Assembly: GCF_002803515.1 (NCBI RefSeq)
Contig: NZ_PHQX01000003.1
Span: forward strand, 1 to 64,000
Direction: 5' to 3'
DNA length: 64,000 nt
DNA from: Stenotrophomonas lactitubi
GTDB taxonomy: Bacteria; Pseudomonadota; Gammaproteobacteria; Xanthomonadales; Xanthomonadaceae
In this document: positions 8,631 through 17,830 of the stretch, piece after piece
Layout of the letters: each line of letters begins with the position of its first letter
How positions within the stretch are numbered: the stretch's first letter is position 1
Notes under the pieces: generated by a model
What the model saw: the letters and a program-made list of their open reading frames with translations, nothing else
Databases searched by the model: none
What the model was told of the DNA's origin: nothing
Made by a program: the position numbers and the translations under genes

Positions 8631-8644
8631 GCGACAATGGCGCG

Positions 8645-9244
8645 ATGAACCTGTCCGACCCGAACTTCCAGCTGGAGCTGGCCGCCAACATCGCCGTTGC
8701 CGGTTCGATCCTGCTGGCCGGTCGCAACAACGTGCATACGTGGTGGCTGGGCATCGTTGGATGTGCGCTGTTCGCCGCCGTGTTCGAGCGCTCGCACCTG
8801 TACGCGGACATGGTGCTGCAGTTCTTCTTCGTGGTCATCAGCGTGTTCGGCTGGTGGCAATGGCTGCGTGGCGACCATGGCGCGCCGTTGCCGATCACCC
8901 GCTTGCCTGCACGCGCGTGGAGCTGGCTGCTGCCGTTGGCGGTGCTGGCAACCTTCGGTTACGGCTGGATGCTGACCCGCCTGACCAATGCCTATGCGCC
9001 GTACATCGATTCGGCGGTGCTGGTGCTGAGCGTGATCGCGCAGATCCTGATGATGCGGCGCAAGCTGGAATCATGGTGGGTATGGCTGCTGGTCAACACC
9101 ATCGCGGTGCCGCTGTACTACAGCCGTGGATTGCACCTGACCTCGATCCTGTACATCGGCTTCTGGATCAACGCACTGGTGGCGCTGCGTCACTGGCGGC
9201 ACCTGATGCGGGATGACGCCAGGGCGGCCGATGTTGTTGCCTGA
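8645..9244 (+). CDS. pnuC: Nicotinamide riboside transporter PnuC
   Basis: This 199-aa inner-membrane protein of the PnuC family imports nicotinamide riboside by facilitated diffusion coupled to its phosphorylation. Visible features are seven or so hydrophobic segments and Trp/Asn-rich motifs such as WWLGIVG, FGWWQWLRG and ESWWVWLLVNTIAVPLYY. The ATG at 8645 was chosen because upstream in-frame codons lie inside the REP cluster. The Shine-Dalgarno is poor. The 3' end overlaps the NadR gene, whose kinase domain would trap the imported riboside as NMN. Confidence 0.92.
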   Translation: MNLSDPNFQLELAANIAVAGSILLAGRNNVHTWWLGIVGCALFAAVFERSHLYADMVLQFFFVVISVFGWWQWLRGDHGAPLPITRLPARAWSWLLPLAVLATFGYGWMLTRLTNAYAPYIDSAVLVLSVIAQILMMRRKLESWWVWLLVNTIAVPLYYSRGLHLTSILYIGFWINALVALRHWRHLMRDDARAADVVA

Positions 9245-10298
9245 GCACGCTGCGCGGGGCCTGGTGGTCGGCAAGTTCTGCCCACTGCACCTCGGCCACG
9301 AGCACCTGATCGAATTCGCCTTTACCCGCTGCACGCAACTGCTGGTGATCGGCTGGTCGCAACCGGGCTTTGCCGGCTACAGCGCAGAGCGCCGCGAACG
9401 CTGGCTGCGCGAGCGCTTTCCGCAGGCCACCATCGCGGTACTCGATGATGCGCGTCTGGCGGCGATGTGCGAGCAGCAGGGGGTACCGATACGCCAGCTG
9501 CCGCAGGACACGGACGACGAGCAGGTGCAGCGCGCGTTTACCGCTTGGCTGTGCATGACGCTGTTCGGTGGACCGGTGCAGGCGGTGTTTACCGGCGAGG
9601 ACTATGGCGACGGCTTCGCGCAGGCGCTGGCTGCGCACTTCGGCGCGCCGGTACGCCATGAGCGGCTGGAGCGCACCCTGGATGTCGGGCAGGCCTGCGG
9701 TACGCAGTTGCGCGCCGATCCGCATGCGCATCGCCATGGCCTCGCAGCAGAGGTGTATGCGGGGTATGTGCAGCGGGTGGCGTTCATCGGCGGTGAGTCC
9801 ACTGGCAAGAGCACGCTGGCGCGGGTGCTGGCCGAACGCCTGGGCACGGCATGGGTACCGGAGTTCGGACGTACGTTGTGGGAGCAGCAGGGCGGCGAGC
9901 TGCAGGCGCCGGATCTGCTGCGCATCGCAGTGACCCAGCCGCAGCACGAGGACCAGGTCGCGCAGCACGCGCATCGTTGGTTGTTCTGCGATACCACGCC
10001 ATTGGTGACGCTGGGCTACAGTGGCTGGATGTTCGGCACAGCGCCCGAACCGCTGCAGCGGGCCGCAGCGCGTGCGTACGACCTGCTGTTCCTGTGTGCG
10101 CCGGATATCCCGTTCGAGCAGGATGGGACACGGGCGGGGCAGGAATTCCGCATGCAGCAGCACGCGTGGTATCTGCAGCAGTTGCAGGCGCGTGGGATGG
10201 CCCATGTGCTGCTGGAAGGCGATCTGGAAACGCGGATTGCGCGGGTGCAGGTGGAGCTGGCAGAGCGTGCGGACAACCGGTTCAGCGTGGCGGCGTGA
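9231..10298 (+). CDS. nadR: NadR-type NMN adenylyltransferase / ribosylnicotinamide kinase
   Basis: This cytoplasmic bifunctional NAD salvage enzyme has 355 aa. The N-terminal nucleotidyltransferase domain has GKFCPLHLGHEHL with the HxGH motif (NMN + ATP to NAD). The C-terminal kinase domain has P-loop GGESTGKST and phosphorylates nicotinamide riboside. The N-terminal helix-turn-helix of E. coli NadR is absent, so this is the non-regulatory form. The start at 9231 has AGGG six bases upstream and overlaps pnuC by 14 nt; an ATG at 9213 is possible but has a poorer ribosome site. The overlap implies translational coupling of transporter and kinase. Confidence 0.92.
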   Translation: MLLPEHAARGLVVGKFCPLHLGHEHLIEFAFTRCTQLLVIGWSQPGFAGYSAERRERWLRERFPQATIAVLDDARLAAMCEQQGVPIRQLPQDTDDEQVQRAFTAWLCMTLFGGPVQAVFTGEDYGDGFAQALAAHFGAPVRHERLERTLDVGQACGTQLRADPHAHRHGLAAEVYAGYVQRVAFIGGESTGKSTLARVLAERLGTAWVPEFGRTLWEQQGGELQAPDLLRIAVTQPQHEDQVAQHAHRWLFCDTTPLVTLGYSGWMFGTAPEPLQRAAARAYDLLFLCAPDIPFEQDGTRAGQEFRMQQHAWYLQQLQARGMAHVLLEGDLETRIARVQVELAERADNRFSVAA

Positions 10299-10302
10299 TC
10301 GT

Positions 10303-10326
10303 CGCCGGGCATGGCCCGGCGCTACC
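10303..10326. repeat. SMAG-type palindrome
   Basis: The element reads CGCCGGGCATGGCCCGGCGC followed by TACC, the inverse of the GTAGCGCCGGGC form found elsewhere in the window. Confidence 0.75.
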
Positions 10327-10340
10327 GGCAATGCACAAAA

Positions 10341-10365
10341 AAACCCCGCTTTCGCGGGGTTTTTC
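10341..10365. terminator. Bidirectional terminator between nadR and putA
   Basis: A 9-bp stem (AAACCCCGC / GCGGGGTTT, loop TTTC) has an A-run before and a T-run after, between convergent genes. Confidence 0.88.
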
Positions 10366-10387
10366 GTTTACTGCATGACGCCTGGGA

Positions 10388-13300
10388 TCAGTCGCCCAGG
10401 GTCAGCAGCGAGGCGTTGCCGCCGGCGGCGGTGGTGTTCACCGTCACCGTCTTCTCGGTGGCGAAGCGCAGCAGGTAGTGCGGGCCGCCAGCCTTCGGGC
10501 CGGTGCCGGACAGGCCCTGGCCGCCGAACGGCTGCACGCCGACCACCGCACCGATCTGGTTGCGGTTGACGTAGACGTTGCCGACGTGGACGCCATTGCT
10601 GATGCGGTCGACGGTTTCGTCGATGCGCGAATGCACGCCCAGGGTGAGGCCGTAGCCGGTGGCGTTGATCTGATCGATCACGGCATCGAGCTGGTCGCCC
10701 TTCCAGCGGATCACGTGCAGCACCGGCCCGAAGATCTCCTTCTGCAGCTGGCCCAGGTCCTTCAGCTCATACGCGCGCGGCGCGAAGAAGGTGCCGTTGG
10801 CCGTTTCGGCGGACAGTTCGGCAGCCGCGATCAGGCGCGCCTCGCGATCCATGCGCACGGCGTGGTCCTGCAGGATCTGCAGTGCGTCGGCATCGATCAC
10901 CGGGCCGACGTCGGTGGACAGCAGGCCGGGGTTGCCGACCTTCAGTTCCTTCATTGCGCCGGCGAGCATGGTCATCACCTTGTCGGCGATGTCGTCCTGC
11001 ACGAACAGCACGCGTGCGGCCGAGCAGCGCTGGCCGGCGGAGGTGAAGGCCGAACCGATTGCGTCCTTGACCAGCTGTTCCGGCAGCGCCGAGGAGTCGG
11101 CGATGAAGGCGTTCTGGCCGCCGGTCTCGGCGATCAGCACACCGATGGCCGCATCGCGTGCAGCCATCGCGCGGTTGATCGCACGGGCGGTGTCGGTGGA
11201 GCCGGTGAAGGCCACGCCAGCCACGCGCGGGTCGGCGGTCAGCGCGGCACCGACGGTGGCACCGTCGCCCGGCAGGAACTGCACCACCTCGGCCGGCACG
11301 CCGGCATCGTGCAGCAGCTTCACCGCGTAGTAGCCGATCAGGTTGGTCTGCTCGGCCGGCTTGGCGATCACGCTGTTGCCGGCGGCCAGTGCCGCAGCCA
11401 CCTGGCCCAGGAAGATGGCCAGCGGGAAGTTCCACGGGCTGATGCAGACGAACACGCCGCGGCCGTGCAGCTGCAGTTCGTTGGATTCACCGGTCGGGCT
11501 GGGCAGCTTCTCGGCGTGGCTGAACTGCTCGCGCGCCTGCTTGGCGTAGTAGCGCAGGAAGTCCACCGCTTCGCGCACTTCGGCGATGCCGTCGGGCAGG
11601 CTCTTGCCGGCTTCCTTCACGCACAGCGCCATGAACTCGGGCATGCGCGCTTCCAGCTGGTCGGCGGCGTGCTCGAGGATGGCGGCGCGGCTGGCGGCCG
11701 GGGTGCGGTTCCAGCTCGGCTGCGCGGCCACGGCGTTGGCCAGCGCCTTCTGCACGGTGGCGGCATCGGCGGCCTGCCACTGGCCGACCACTTCACGGGT
11801 GTCGGCCGGGTTGGTCACCGGCAGCGATGCGCCGGTCGGGTTCGCGCCCGGCACCAGCGGTGCGGCCTGCCAGGGCTTCACTGCAGCGTTGAGCTGCTCG
11901 GCCAGGGCGCGCAGTTCGTTGTCGTTGGCGAGGTTGGCGCCCATGGAGTTCTTCCTGTCGTGGTTCTGGCTGCGCAGCAGGTCAACCGGCAGCGGGATCT
12001 TGGGATGCGGAATCGATTCGAACGAGGACACCATCTCGACCGGATCACGGACCAGGTCGGCGATCGGCACGCGCTCGTCGGTGATGCGGTTGACGAAGCT
12101 CGAGTTGGCGCCGTTTTCCAGCAGGCGGCGCACCAGGTACGGCAGCAGGTCTTCATGCGAGCCCACCGGCGCATACACGCGGCACGGCAGGCCGAGGCGG
12201 TCGGCCGGCACCACTTCGGCGTACAGGTCGTCGCCCATGCCGTGCAGCTTCTGGTGCTCGTACACGCCGCCGTTGGCGATGCTGCGCACCGCGGCGATGG
12301 TGTGCGCGTTGTGCGTGGCGAACATCGGGTAGATCGCGTCGGCATGGGTAAACAGGCGCTTGGCACACGCGAGGTAGGAAACGTCGGTGTTCTGCTTGCG
12401 GGTGAACACCGGGTAGCCGGCATAGCCTTCGATCTGCGCGCGCTTGATCTCGGCGTCCCAGTAGGCCCCCTTGACCAGGCGTACCTGCAGGCGACGACCG
12501 GCGCGGCGCGCCATGTCGGCCAGATGGTCGATCGTGTACGGGGTGCGCTTCTGGTAGGCCTGCACGACCACGCCGAAGCCATCCCAGCCGGCCAGCGAGG
12601 CATCGCCGAACACCTGCTCGATGATGTCCAGCGACAGTTCCAGGCGATCGGACTCTTCGGCGTCGACGGTGCAGCCGATGCCGTAGCTCTTGGCCAGCTG
12701 CGCCAGTTCCAGCACGCCCGGCACCAGGTCCTTCAACACGCGCGCGCGCTTGGCATGCTCGTAGCGCGGGTACAGCGCCGACAGCTTGATGGAGATGCCC
12801 GGTGCGTTGTTGACGTCGCCATCGGCACGGCCACCACGCGCCTTGTGGTCACCACCGATGGCGTGGATCGCACGACGGTAGTCTTCCAGGTAGCGCAGGG
12901 CATCCTTCATGGTCAGCGCGCCTTCGCCGAGCATGTCGAACGAGTAGCGGTAGCTGGCGCTGTCGCCCTTGTGCGAGCGTGCCAGCGCTTCGCTGATGGT
13001 GCGGCCCATGACGAACTGGTGGCCCATGATCTTCATCGCCTGGCGCACGGCCAGGCGGACCACCGGCTCGCCGACGCGGCCGACCAGACGCTTGAACGCG
13101 CTGGGCGCATCGGCGCGGGTGGCGTCGTTCATCTGCACCAGCTTGCCGGTCAGCATCAGGCCCCAGGTGGAGGCGTTGACCAACACCGAGTCGCTGCCGC
13201 CCAGGTGCTTTTCCCAGTCGGCATCGGCCAGCTTGTCGCGGATCAGCTTGTCGGCGGTCTCCTGGTCTGGAATGCGCAGCAGCGCTTCGGCCACGCACAT

Positions 13301-13606
13301 CAGCAGCACGCCTTCCTCGCTGCCCAGGTCGTACTGGCGCATGAAGGCTTCGATCGCACCCTGGTCCTTGGCGCGCACACGCACGCGGGCGACCAGGTCG
13401 GCGGCCAGCGCCTGCACCTTGGCCTGCTCGTCGGCCGGCAGGCGTGCCTGCTCCAGCAGTTCGCGCACATGGCTGGCCTCGTCCTTCAGCCAGGCATCGG
13501 TGATGGCCTGGCGGAACGGGTTGGGGGACGCCGGCAGTTCCGGCGACAGCAGCGCCGAGGGACGCGGAGCGTCGCTGGCGGCAATGGGAGAGGAAGGTGC
13601 GTTCAT
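10388..13606 (-). CDS. putA: Bifunctional proline dehydrogenase / L-glutamate-gamma-semialdehyde dehydrogenase
   Basis: PutA oxidises proline to glutamate in two steps: an FAD-dependent dehydrogenase domain (about residues 180-480) and an NAD-dependent aldehyde dehydrogenase domain (about 560-1030). Visible signatures include YRYSFDMLGEGA, ISIKLSALYPRY and RLVKGAYWD in the first domain. The second has SPWNFPLAIF, GSTDTARAI and catalytic Cys in SAGQRCSAARVLF. At 1072 aa it lacks the N-terminal ribbon-helix-helix DNA-binding domain of E. coli PutA (1320 aa), so it should not autoregulate. The start MNAPSS was chosen; an in-frame ATG at 13645 is an alternative with no better ribosome site. The protein probably associates peripherally with the inner membrane. 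Confidence 0.95.
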   Translation of the reverse strand: MNAPSSPIAASDAPRPSALLSPELPASPNPFRQAITDAWLKDEASHVRELLEQARLPADEQAKVQALAADLVARVRVRAKDQGAIEAFMRQYDLGSEEGVLLMCVAEALLRIPDQETADKLIRDKLADADWEKHLGGSDSVLVNASTWGLMLTGKLVQMNDATRADAPSAFKRLVGRVGEPVVRLAVRQAMKIMGHQFVMGRTISEALARSHKGDSASYRYSFDMLGEGALTMKDALRYLEDYRRAIHAIGGDHKARGGRADGDVNNAPGISIKLSALYPRYEHAKRARVLKDLVPGVLELAQLAKSYGIGCTVDAEESDRLELSLDIIEQVFGDASLAGWDGFGVVVQAYQKRTPYTIDHLADMARRAGRRLQVRLVKGAYWDAEIKRAQIEGYAGYPVFTRKQNTDVSYLACAKRLFTHADAIYPMFATHNAHTIAAVRSIANGGVYEHQKLHGMGDDLYAEVVPADRLGLPCRVYAPVGSHEDLLPYLVRRLLENGANSSFVNRITDERVPIADLVRDPVEMVSSFESIPHPKIPLPVDLLRSQNHDRKNSMGANLANDNELRALAEQLNAAVKPWQAAPLVPGANPTGASLPVTNPADTREVVGQWQAADAATVQKALANAVAAQPSWNRTPAASRAAILEHAADQLEARMPEFMALCVKEAGKSLPDGIAEVREAVDFLRYYAKQAREQFSHAEKLPSPTGESNELQLHGRGVFVCISPWNFPLAIFLGQVAAALAAGNSVIAKPAEQTNLIGYYAVKLLHDAGVPAEVVQFLPGDGATVGAALTADPRVAGVAFTGSTDTARAINRAMAARDAAIGVLIAETGGQNAFIADSSALPEQLVKDAIGSAFTSAGQRCSAARVLFVQDDIADKVMTMLAGAMKELKVGNPGLLSTDVGPVIDADALQILQDHAVRMDREARLIAAAELSAETANGTFFAPRAYELKDLGQLQKEIFGPVLHVIRWKGDQLDAVIDQINATGYGLTLGVHSRIDETVDRISNGVHVGNVYVNRNQIGAVVGVQPFGGQGLSGTGPKAGGPHYLLRFATEKTVTVNTTAAGGNASLLTLGD

Positions 13607-13879
13607 GCCGGTCCGGCCAGTGGAAAACTTGGCGATTTTAATCATTTTTTCGACTTCAGGAAGGCCCGCGCAGCCACCTTCATGAATGCTGATAGCCCCT
13701 AGCGGTGGTGGATTCAGCGTGTTCAGCAAAGTCGGGTAGTTTTGTGCCGAATTCGTCATTCGTGCTGTTGGGGTCATGCTGTGTTGCAGCATCGGAAAAA
13801 GTGTGAATGCACCCTTGCTACCGGCGAGAGGGCAGGGCTACCATCAAGACGTTTCCCGCGGCAGGAACGCGGTTGCGAC

Positions 13880-14356
13880 ATGATCGAGGTGCTTACAGCT
13901 CCGGATGGGTCAGGTACGCAGCTGCGACTGCGTCCCCCACGGGCGCTCGATGCCCGGCAGTTCGTCCTGTTGTTTGCTGTGTTGTCGGGAGTGATGTGGC
14001 TGGTGTCCGCCTTCGGGTGGGTGGCCGGCAACGCATTCGCCCCCCTGTTCGCGCTGCTGTACAGCCTGTTGCTGGCAGCTGCGTTGCGCGCGTTGTGGCG
14101 CAGCGGTGAACGGCAGGAGGAGATCCGGGTAGTGCCGGCGTACGTGGAGGTCATCCCCGTGCCCGGTGGATTGCCGGTGTTCCGGGCTCATCCGCATTGG
14201 GTGCGCCTGCTCACCGACGACCAGAGGGTCCGGCTGGCATCCAGCGGCCGGCAGGTGGAGGTGGGGAGTTTTCTCGCGCCGGCCGAACGTCAAACGCTTG
14301 TTGAAACGCTTGAAGATTTGCTCGCCGCCAGCGATGGCGGCAACCGACGACGCTAA
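13880..14356 (+). CDS. DUF2244 family membrane protein
   Basis: This 158-aa protein has two adjacent hydrophobic segments (about residues 27-75) in a DUF2244-like architecture: a short N-terminal beta region, a helical hairpin, then a C-terminal cytoplasmic domain (VEVIPVPGG, HWVRLL). The function is unknown. It starts 11 bp before the cytochrome oxidase subunit II gene, so it is probably the first gene of the oxidase operon, and an assembly role is inferred from position only. The ATG was chosen because it is the first after an untranslatable-looking leader. Confidence 0.8.
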   Translation: MIEVLTAPDGSGTQLRLRPPRALDARQFVLLFAVLSGVMWLVSAFGWVAGNAFAPLFALLYSLLLAAALRALWRSGERQEEIRVVPAYVEVIPVPGGLPVFRAHPHWVRLLTDDQRVRLASSGRQVEVGSFLAPAERQTLVETLEDLLAASDGGNRRR

Positions 14357-14367
14357 GGGTCTAGGCA

Positions 14368-15324
14368 ATGAAGCAAAGCAGAGGGTGGGGCACGAAGTGC
14401 GTTGCAATGGCCGCCGCGATGGGGGCCCTGCTGTCGATGCCGGGGACGGCGCTGGCCCAGGCGGCCGATCCAAAGCCGTGGCAGTTGAACATGGGCAAGG
14501 GGGTGACCCAGACCTCGCGCCTGGCCTGGGAATCGAACAACCTCTCGTTGATCGTCTGTACGGTGATCGGCGTGATCGTGTTCGGCGCCATGGCCTACGC
14601 GATGTTCAAGTTCCGCAAGTCCAAGGGCGCGGTCGCCGCCACCTTCAGCCACAACACCAAGGCCGAGGTCATCTGGACGGTGATCCCGGTGATCATCCTG
14701 GTGGTGATGGCGTGGCCGGCCACGGCCAACCTGATCAAGATGTACGACACCCGCGATGCCGAGATGACGGTGAAGGTCACCGGCTACCAGTGGATGTGGA
14801 AGTACGAGTACCTGGGCGAGAACGTGACCTTCACCAGCCGCCTGGACCGTGAGTCCGACCGCATGCGGCAGAGTGGCAAGGTGCCGACCCGCGAGAGCCA
14901 TCCGCACTACCTGCTGGATGTCGACAACCGGCTGGTACTGCCGGTGGACACCAAGGTGCGTTTCGTCATCACCTCCGACGATGTGATCCACGCCTGGTGG
15001 GTGCCGGCGCTGGGCTGGAAGCAGGACGCGATTCCCGGCTTCATCAACGAAGCCTGGACCAGCATCGAGCAGCCCGGTGTCTACCGCGGCCAGTGCGCGG
15101 AGCTGTGCGGCAAGGACCATGGCTTCATGCCGATCGTGGTCGAGGCGGTGTCCAAGGAAGAGTTCAAGCAGTGGCTGGCGCAGCGCAAACCGGCGCCTGT
15201 ACCCGCGACGCCTGCCGCGCCCGCCGAACCCACCGCGCCTGCCAGTGAATCGCCGGCACAGCCGGCAGCACCGGCCGCCGCCGAGGCCGGCAACGCGCCT
15301 GCCGCGGCGGCCAGCGGAGCCTGA
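14368..15324 (+). CDS. ctaC: Cytochrome c oxidase subunit II
   Basis: Subunit II of the aa3-type oxidase takes electrons from cytochrome c through its CuA centre. The 318-aa protein has a signal peptide ending near TALAQA, two membrane helices (about 50-75 and 95-120), and a periplasmic cupredoxin domain. CuA ligands are visible as Cys243, Cys247, His251 and Met254 in GQCAELCGKDHGFMP. The aromatic patch YQWMWKYEY is intact. The C-terminal 55 residues are an Ala/Pro-rich tail. It is the first structural gene of the oxidase cluster. Confidence 0.96.
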   Translation: MKQSRGWGTKCVAMAAAMGALLSMPGTALAQAADPKPWQLNMGKGVTQTSRLAWESNNLSLIVCTVIGVIVFGAMAYAMFKFRKSKGAVAATFSHNTKAEVIWTVIPVIILVVMAWPATANLIKMYDTRDAEMTVKVTGYQWMWKYEYLGENVTFTSRLDRESDRMRQSGKVPTRESHPHYLLDVDNRLVLPVDTKVRFVITSDDVIHAWWVPALGWKQDAIPGFINEAWTSIEQPGVYRGQCAELCGKDHGFMPIVVEAVSKEEFKQWLAQRKPAPVPATPAAPAEPTAPASESPAQPAAPAAAEAGNAPAAAASGA

Positions 15325-15385
15325 TGTAACTGTCCGCGGCCGTGTCGCGGCCGCGGCGACAACCGATCCTGAGAGGTGTTTTGCA

Positions 15386-16993
15386 ATGGCGCACTCGGCA
15401 GTTGGGCACGACGATCACCATCACCCGCAGAGCTTCTTCGAGCGTTGGTTCTTCTCGACCAACCACAAGGATATCGGCACGCTGTACCTGGGTTTCAGCT
15501 TCATCATGTTCGTCATCGGCGCGTTCATGAGCGTGCTGATCCGGCTGGAACTGGCCCAGCCCGGCATCCAGTACATCCGTCCGGAAATCTTCAACCAGCT
15601 GACCACCGTGCACGCGCTGGTGATGATCTTCGGCGGCGTGATGCCGGCCTTCGTCGGCCTGGCCAACTGGATGATCCCGCTGCAGATCGGTGCGCCGGAC
15701 ATGGCGCTGCCGCGCATGAACAACTGGTCGTTCTGGCTGTTGCCGGTGGCCTTCAGCCTGCTGCTGCTGACCTTCCTGCTACCCGGTGGTGCGCCGGCCG
15801 GTGGCTGGACCCTGTATCCGCCGCTGTCGCTGCAGGGCGGCTACAACGTCGCGTTCACCGTGTTCGCCATCCACGTGGCCGGCATCAGTTCGATCATGGG
15901 TGCGATCAACATCATCGCCACGGTACTGAACATGCGCGCGCCCGGTATCGACCTGCTGAAGATGCCGATCTTCTGCTGGGCCTGGCTGATCACTGCGTTC
16001 CTGCTGATCGCGGTGATGCCGGTGCTGGCTGGTGCGGTGACGATGCTGCTGACCGACAAGTTCTTCGGCACCAGCTTCTTCAATGCGGCCGGTGGTGGTG
16101 ACCCGGTGATGTTCCAGCACATCTTCTGGTTCTTCGGTCATCCCGAGGTCTACATCATGATCCTGCCCGCCTTCGGCGTGGTCAGCGAGATCATCCCGAC
16201 CTTCAGCCGCAAGCCGCTGTTCGGCTACCAGGCGATGGTCTACGCCACCGCGGCGATCGCGTTCCTGTCGTTCATCGTCTGGGCCCACCACATGTTCACC
16301 GTGGGCATGCCGCTGGGTGGCGAGATCTACTTCATGTTCGCCACCATGCTGATCTCGATCCCGACCGGGGTGAAGGTGTTCAACTGGGTCAGCACGATGT
16401 GGCGTGGTTCGCTCACCTTCGAAGCTCCCATGCTGTGGTCGGTGGCGTTCGTCATCCTGTTCACCATCGGCGGATTTTCCGGCCTGATGCTGGCGATCGT
16501 GGCCGCCGACTTCCAGTATCACGACACCTACTTCGTGGTTGCCCACTTCCACTACGTGCTGGTGACCGGCGCGGTGTTCGCGCTGATCGCGGCGGTGTAC
16601 TACTGGTGGCCGAAGTGGACCGGGCGCATGTACAGCGAGAAGTGGGCCAAGGTGCACTTCTGGTGGTCGATCGTGTTCGTCAACCTGCTGTTCTTCCCGC
16701 AGCATTTCCTGGGTCTGGCCGGCATGCCGCGGCGCATCCCCGATTACTCGGTGGCGTTCGCCGACTGGAACCTGATCAGCTCGATCGGTGCGTTCGGCAT
16801 GTTCGCCACGCCGTTCATGATGGCCGCGATCCTGCTGTCCTCGCTGCGCAATGGCGAGAAGGCCGAGGCGCGCTCCTGGGAAGGCGCGCGTGGCCTGGAG
16901 TGGACGCTGCCGTCGCCGGCACCGGCGCACACCTTCACCACGCCGCCGACCATCCGCCCGGGTGACCTGGCCCACGACGATATCGGTCATTGA
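15386..16993 (+). CDS. ctaD: Cytochrome c oxidase subunit I
   Basis: This is the catalytic subunit with low-spin heme a and the heme a3-CuB site. It has 535 aa, twelve membrane helices, and the expected ligands: His in TTVHALVMIFGG, the HPEVYIMILPAFG motif (CuB His and cross-linked Tyr), the His pair in WAHHMFTVG, and the heme ligands in VAHFHYVLVTG. The start MAHSAVGHDDHHH has GAGAGG upstream. The His-rich N-terminus is ordinary for this family. It is co-transcribed with ctaC. Confidence 0.97.
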   Translation: MAHSAVGHDDHHHPQSFFERWFFSTNHKDIGTLYLGFSFIMFVIGAFMSVLIRLELAQPGIQYIRPEIFNQLTTVHALVMIFGGVMPAFVGLANWMIPLQIGAPDMALPRMNNWSFWLLPVAFSLLLLTFLLPGGAPAGGWTLYPPLSLQGGYNVAFTVFAIHVAGISSIMGAINIIATVLNMRAPGIDLLKMPIFCWAWLITAFLLIAVMPVLAGAVTMLLTDKFFGTSFFNAAGGGDPVMFQHIFWFFGHPEVYIMILPAFGVVSEIIPTFSRKPLFGYQAMVYATAAIAFLSFIVWAHHMFTVGMPLGGEIYFMFATMLISIPTGVKVFNWVSTMWRGSLTFEAPMLWSVAFVILFTIGGFSGLMLAIVAADFQYHDTYFVVAHFHYVLVTGAVFALIAAVYYWWPKWTGRMYSEKWAKVHFWWSIVFVNLLFFPQHFLGLAGMPRRIPDYSVAFADWNLISSIGAFGMFATPFMMAAILLSSLRNGEKAEARSWEGARGLEWTLPSPAPAHTFTTPPTIRPGDLAHDDIGH

Positions 16994-17001
16994 GGTGGTG
17001 C

Positions 17002-17229
17002 ATGCATAACGAGAGCCCGATCATTGCAGCCAGAGCCGAGCCGCGTTCGGCTGACAGCGTGTCGTCCGGTCAAGCGCAGCCGACCAGCGGTCGGCTCCAT
17101 CAGAGCGACAGCCAGATCCACGGCATCGAGCAGCAGCGTCAGCGCGCCAAGCGCACCGCGCTGTGGGTGGGCGCGATCGCCGTGCTGGTCTACGTCGGCT
17201 TCATCCTCAGCGGCGTGATCGGTCGATGA
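17002..17229 (+). CDS. Small single-span membrane protein in oxidase operon
   Basis: This 75-aa protein has a polar N-terminus of about 50 residues and one membrane helix ([17 protein letters not shown]) at the C-terminus. It starts 8 bp after ctaD with GAGGTGG upstream, and its stop overlaps the ctaG start (ATGA), so it is clearly translated as part of the operon. Small single-span proteins at this position are known in other proteobacterial oxidase clusters and are thought to help assembly. No catalytic motif was seen and that role is inferred from context. Confidence 0.75.
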   Translation: MHNESPIIAARAEPRSADSVSSGQAQPTSGRLHQSDSQIHGIEQQRQRAKRTALWVGAIAVLVYVGFILSGVIGR

Positions 17230-17816
17230 GCGAAACGCCGGCCACCGCTCCGTCACGCAGCGCCGGCCTGCCGCGCCTGATCGGCGTTGCGGTGGTGGTG
17301 TTCCTGCTGACGTTCTCGCTGGTGCCGCTGTATCGCATCGCCTGCGAGAAGGTGTTCGGCGTGCGCCTGGAACGTGGTCCGGGCAGCGAAGCCAGTACCG
17401 GTGCCGCCAGTGGCAAGCGCACCGTGCGGGTGGAATTCGATGGTGGCGTCAATTCGCGGCTGCCGTGGTCGTTCCATCCCGAGCAGCTGACCATGGATGT
17501 GGTGCCTGGCGAGCTCAACGAGGCGCTGTATTTCGCCCGCAACGACAGCCAGCAGGCCGTAGTCGGCAGCGCGGTGCCTTCGGTGGCACCGGCACGCGCG
17601 TCGGGATTCTTCAGCAAGACCGAGTGCTTCTGCTTCACCGCGCAGACCCTGCAGGCCGGCGAGAAGCGCGACATGCCGGTGCGCTTCATCGTCGATCCGG
17701 ACCTGCCGCCGGAAATCCGGACGATCACCTTGTCCTACACCTTCTACCGCAACGATGCGTTGTCCGATCGGCTGGCTCCGGCCGCCACGTCGGAAGGCGC
17801 CCACGCTGCTCCCTGA
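17226..17816 (+). CDS. ctaG: Cytochrome c oxidase assembly protein CtaG (Cox11)
   Basis: CtaG delivers copper to the CuB centre of subunit I. The 196-aa protein has one N-terminal membrane helix (about 15-38) and a periplasmic Ig-like domain. The copper-binding Cys pair is in the TECFCFT motif, preceded by FFSKT. Other family blocks are [12 protein letters not shown] and [13 protein letters not shown]. Its ATG overlaps the stop of the preceding small gene by 4 nt. Confidence 0.95.
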   Translation: MSETPATAPSRSAGLPRLIGVAVVVFLLTFSLVPLYRIACEKVFGVRLERGPGSEASTGAASGKRTVRVEFDGGVNSRLPWSFHPEQLTMDVVPGELNEALYFARNDSQQAVVGSAVPSVAPARASGFFSKTECFCFTAQTLQAGEKRDMPVRFIVDPDLPPEIRTITLSYTFYRNDALSDRLAPAATSEGAHAAP

Positions 17817-17830
17817 CCCGGATACCGACC

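Noticed and set aside
10478..13702. Plus-strand open frame of over 1000 codons opposite putA
   Set aside because: The translation is His/Val/Gly-rich with no domains, as expected for an antisense frame of a GC-rich gene. PutA on the other strand is certain.
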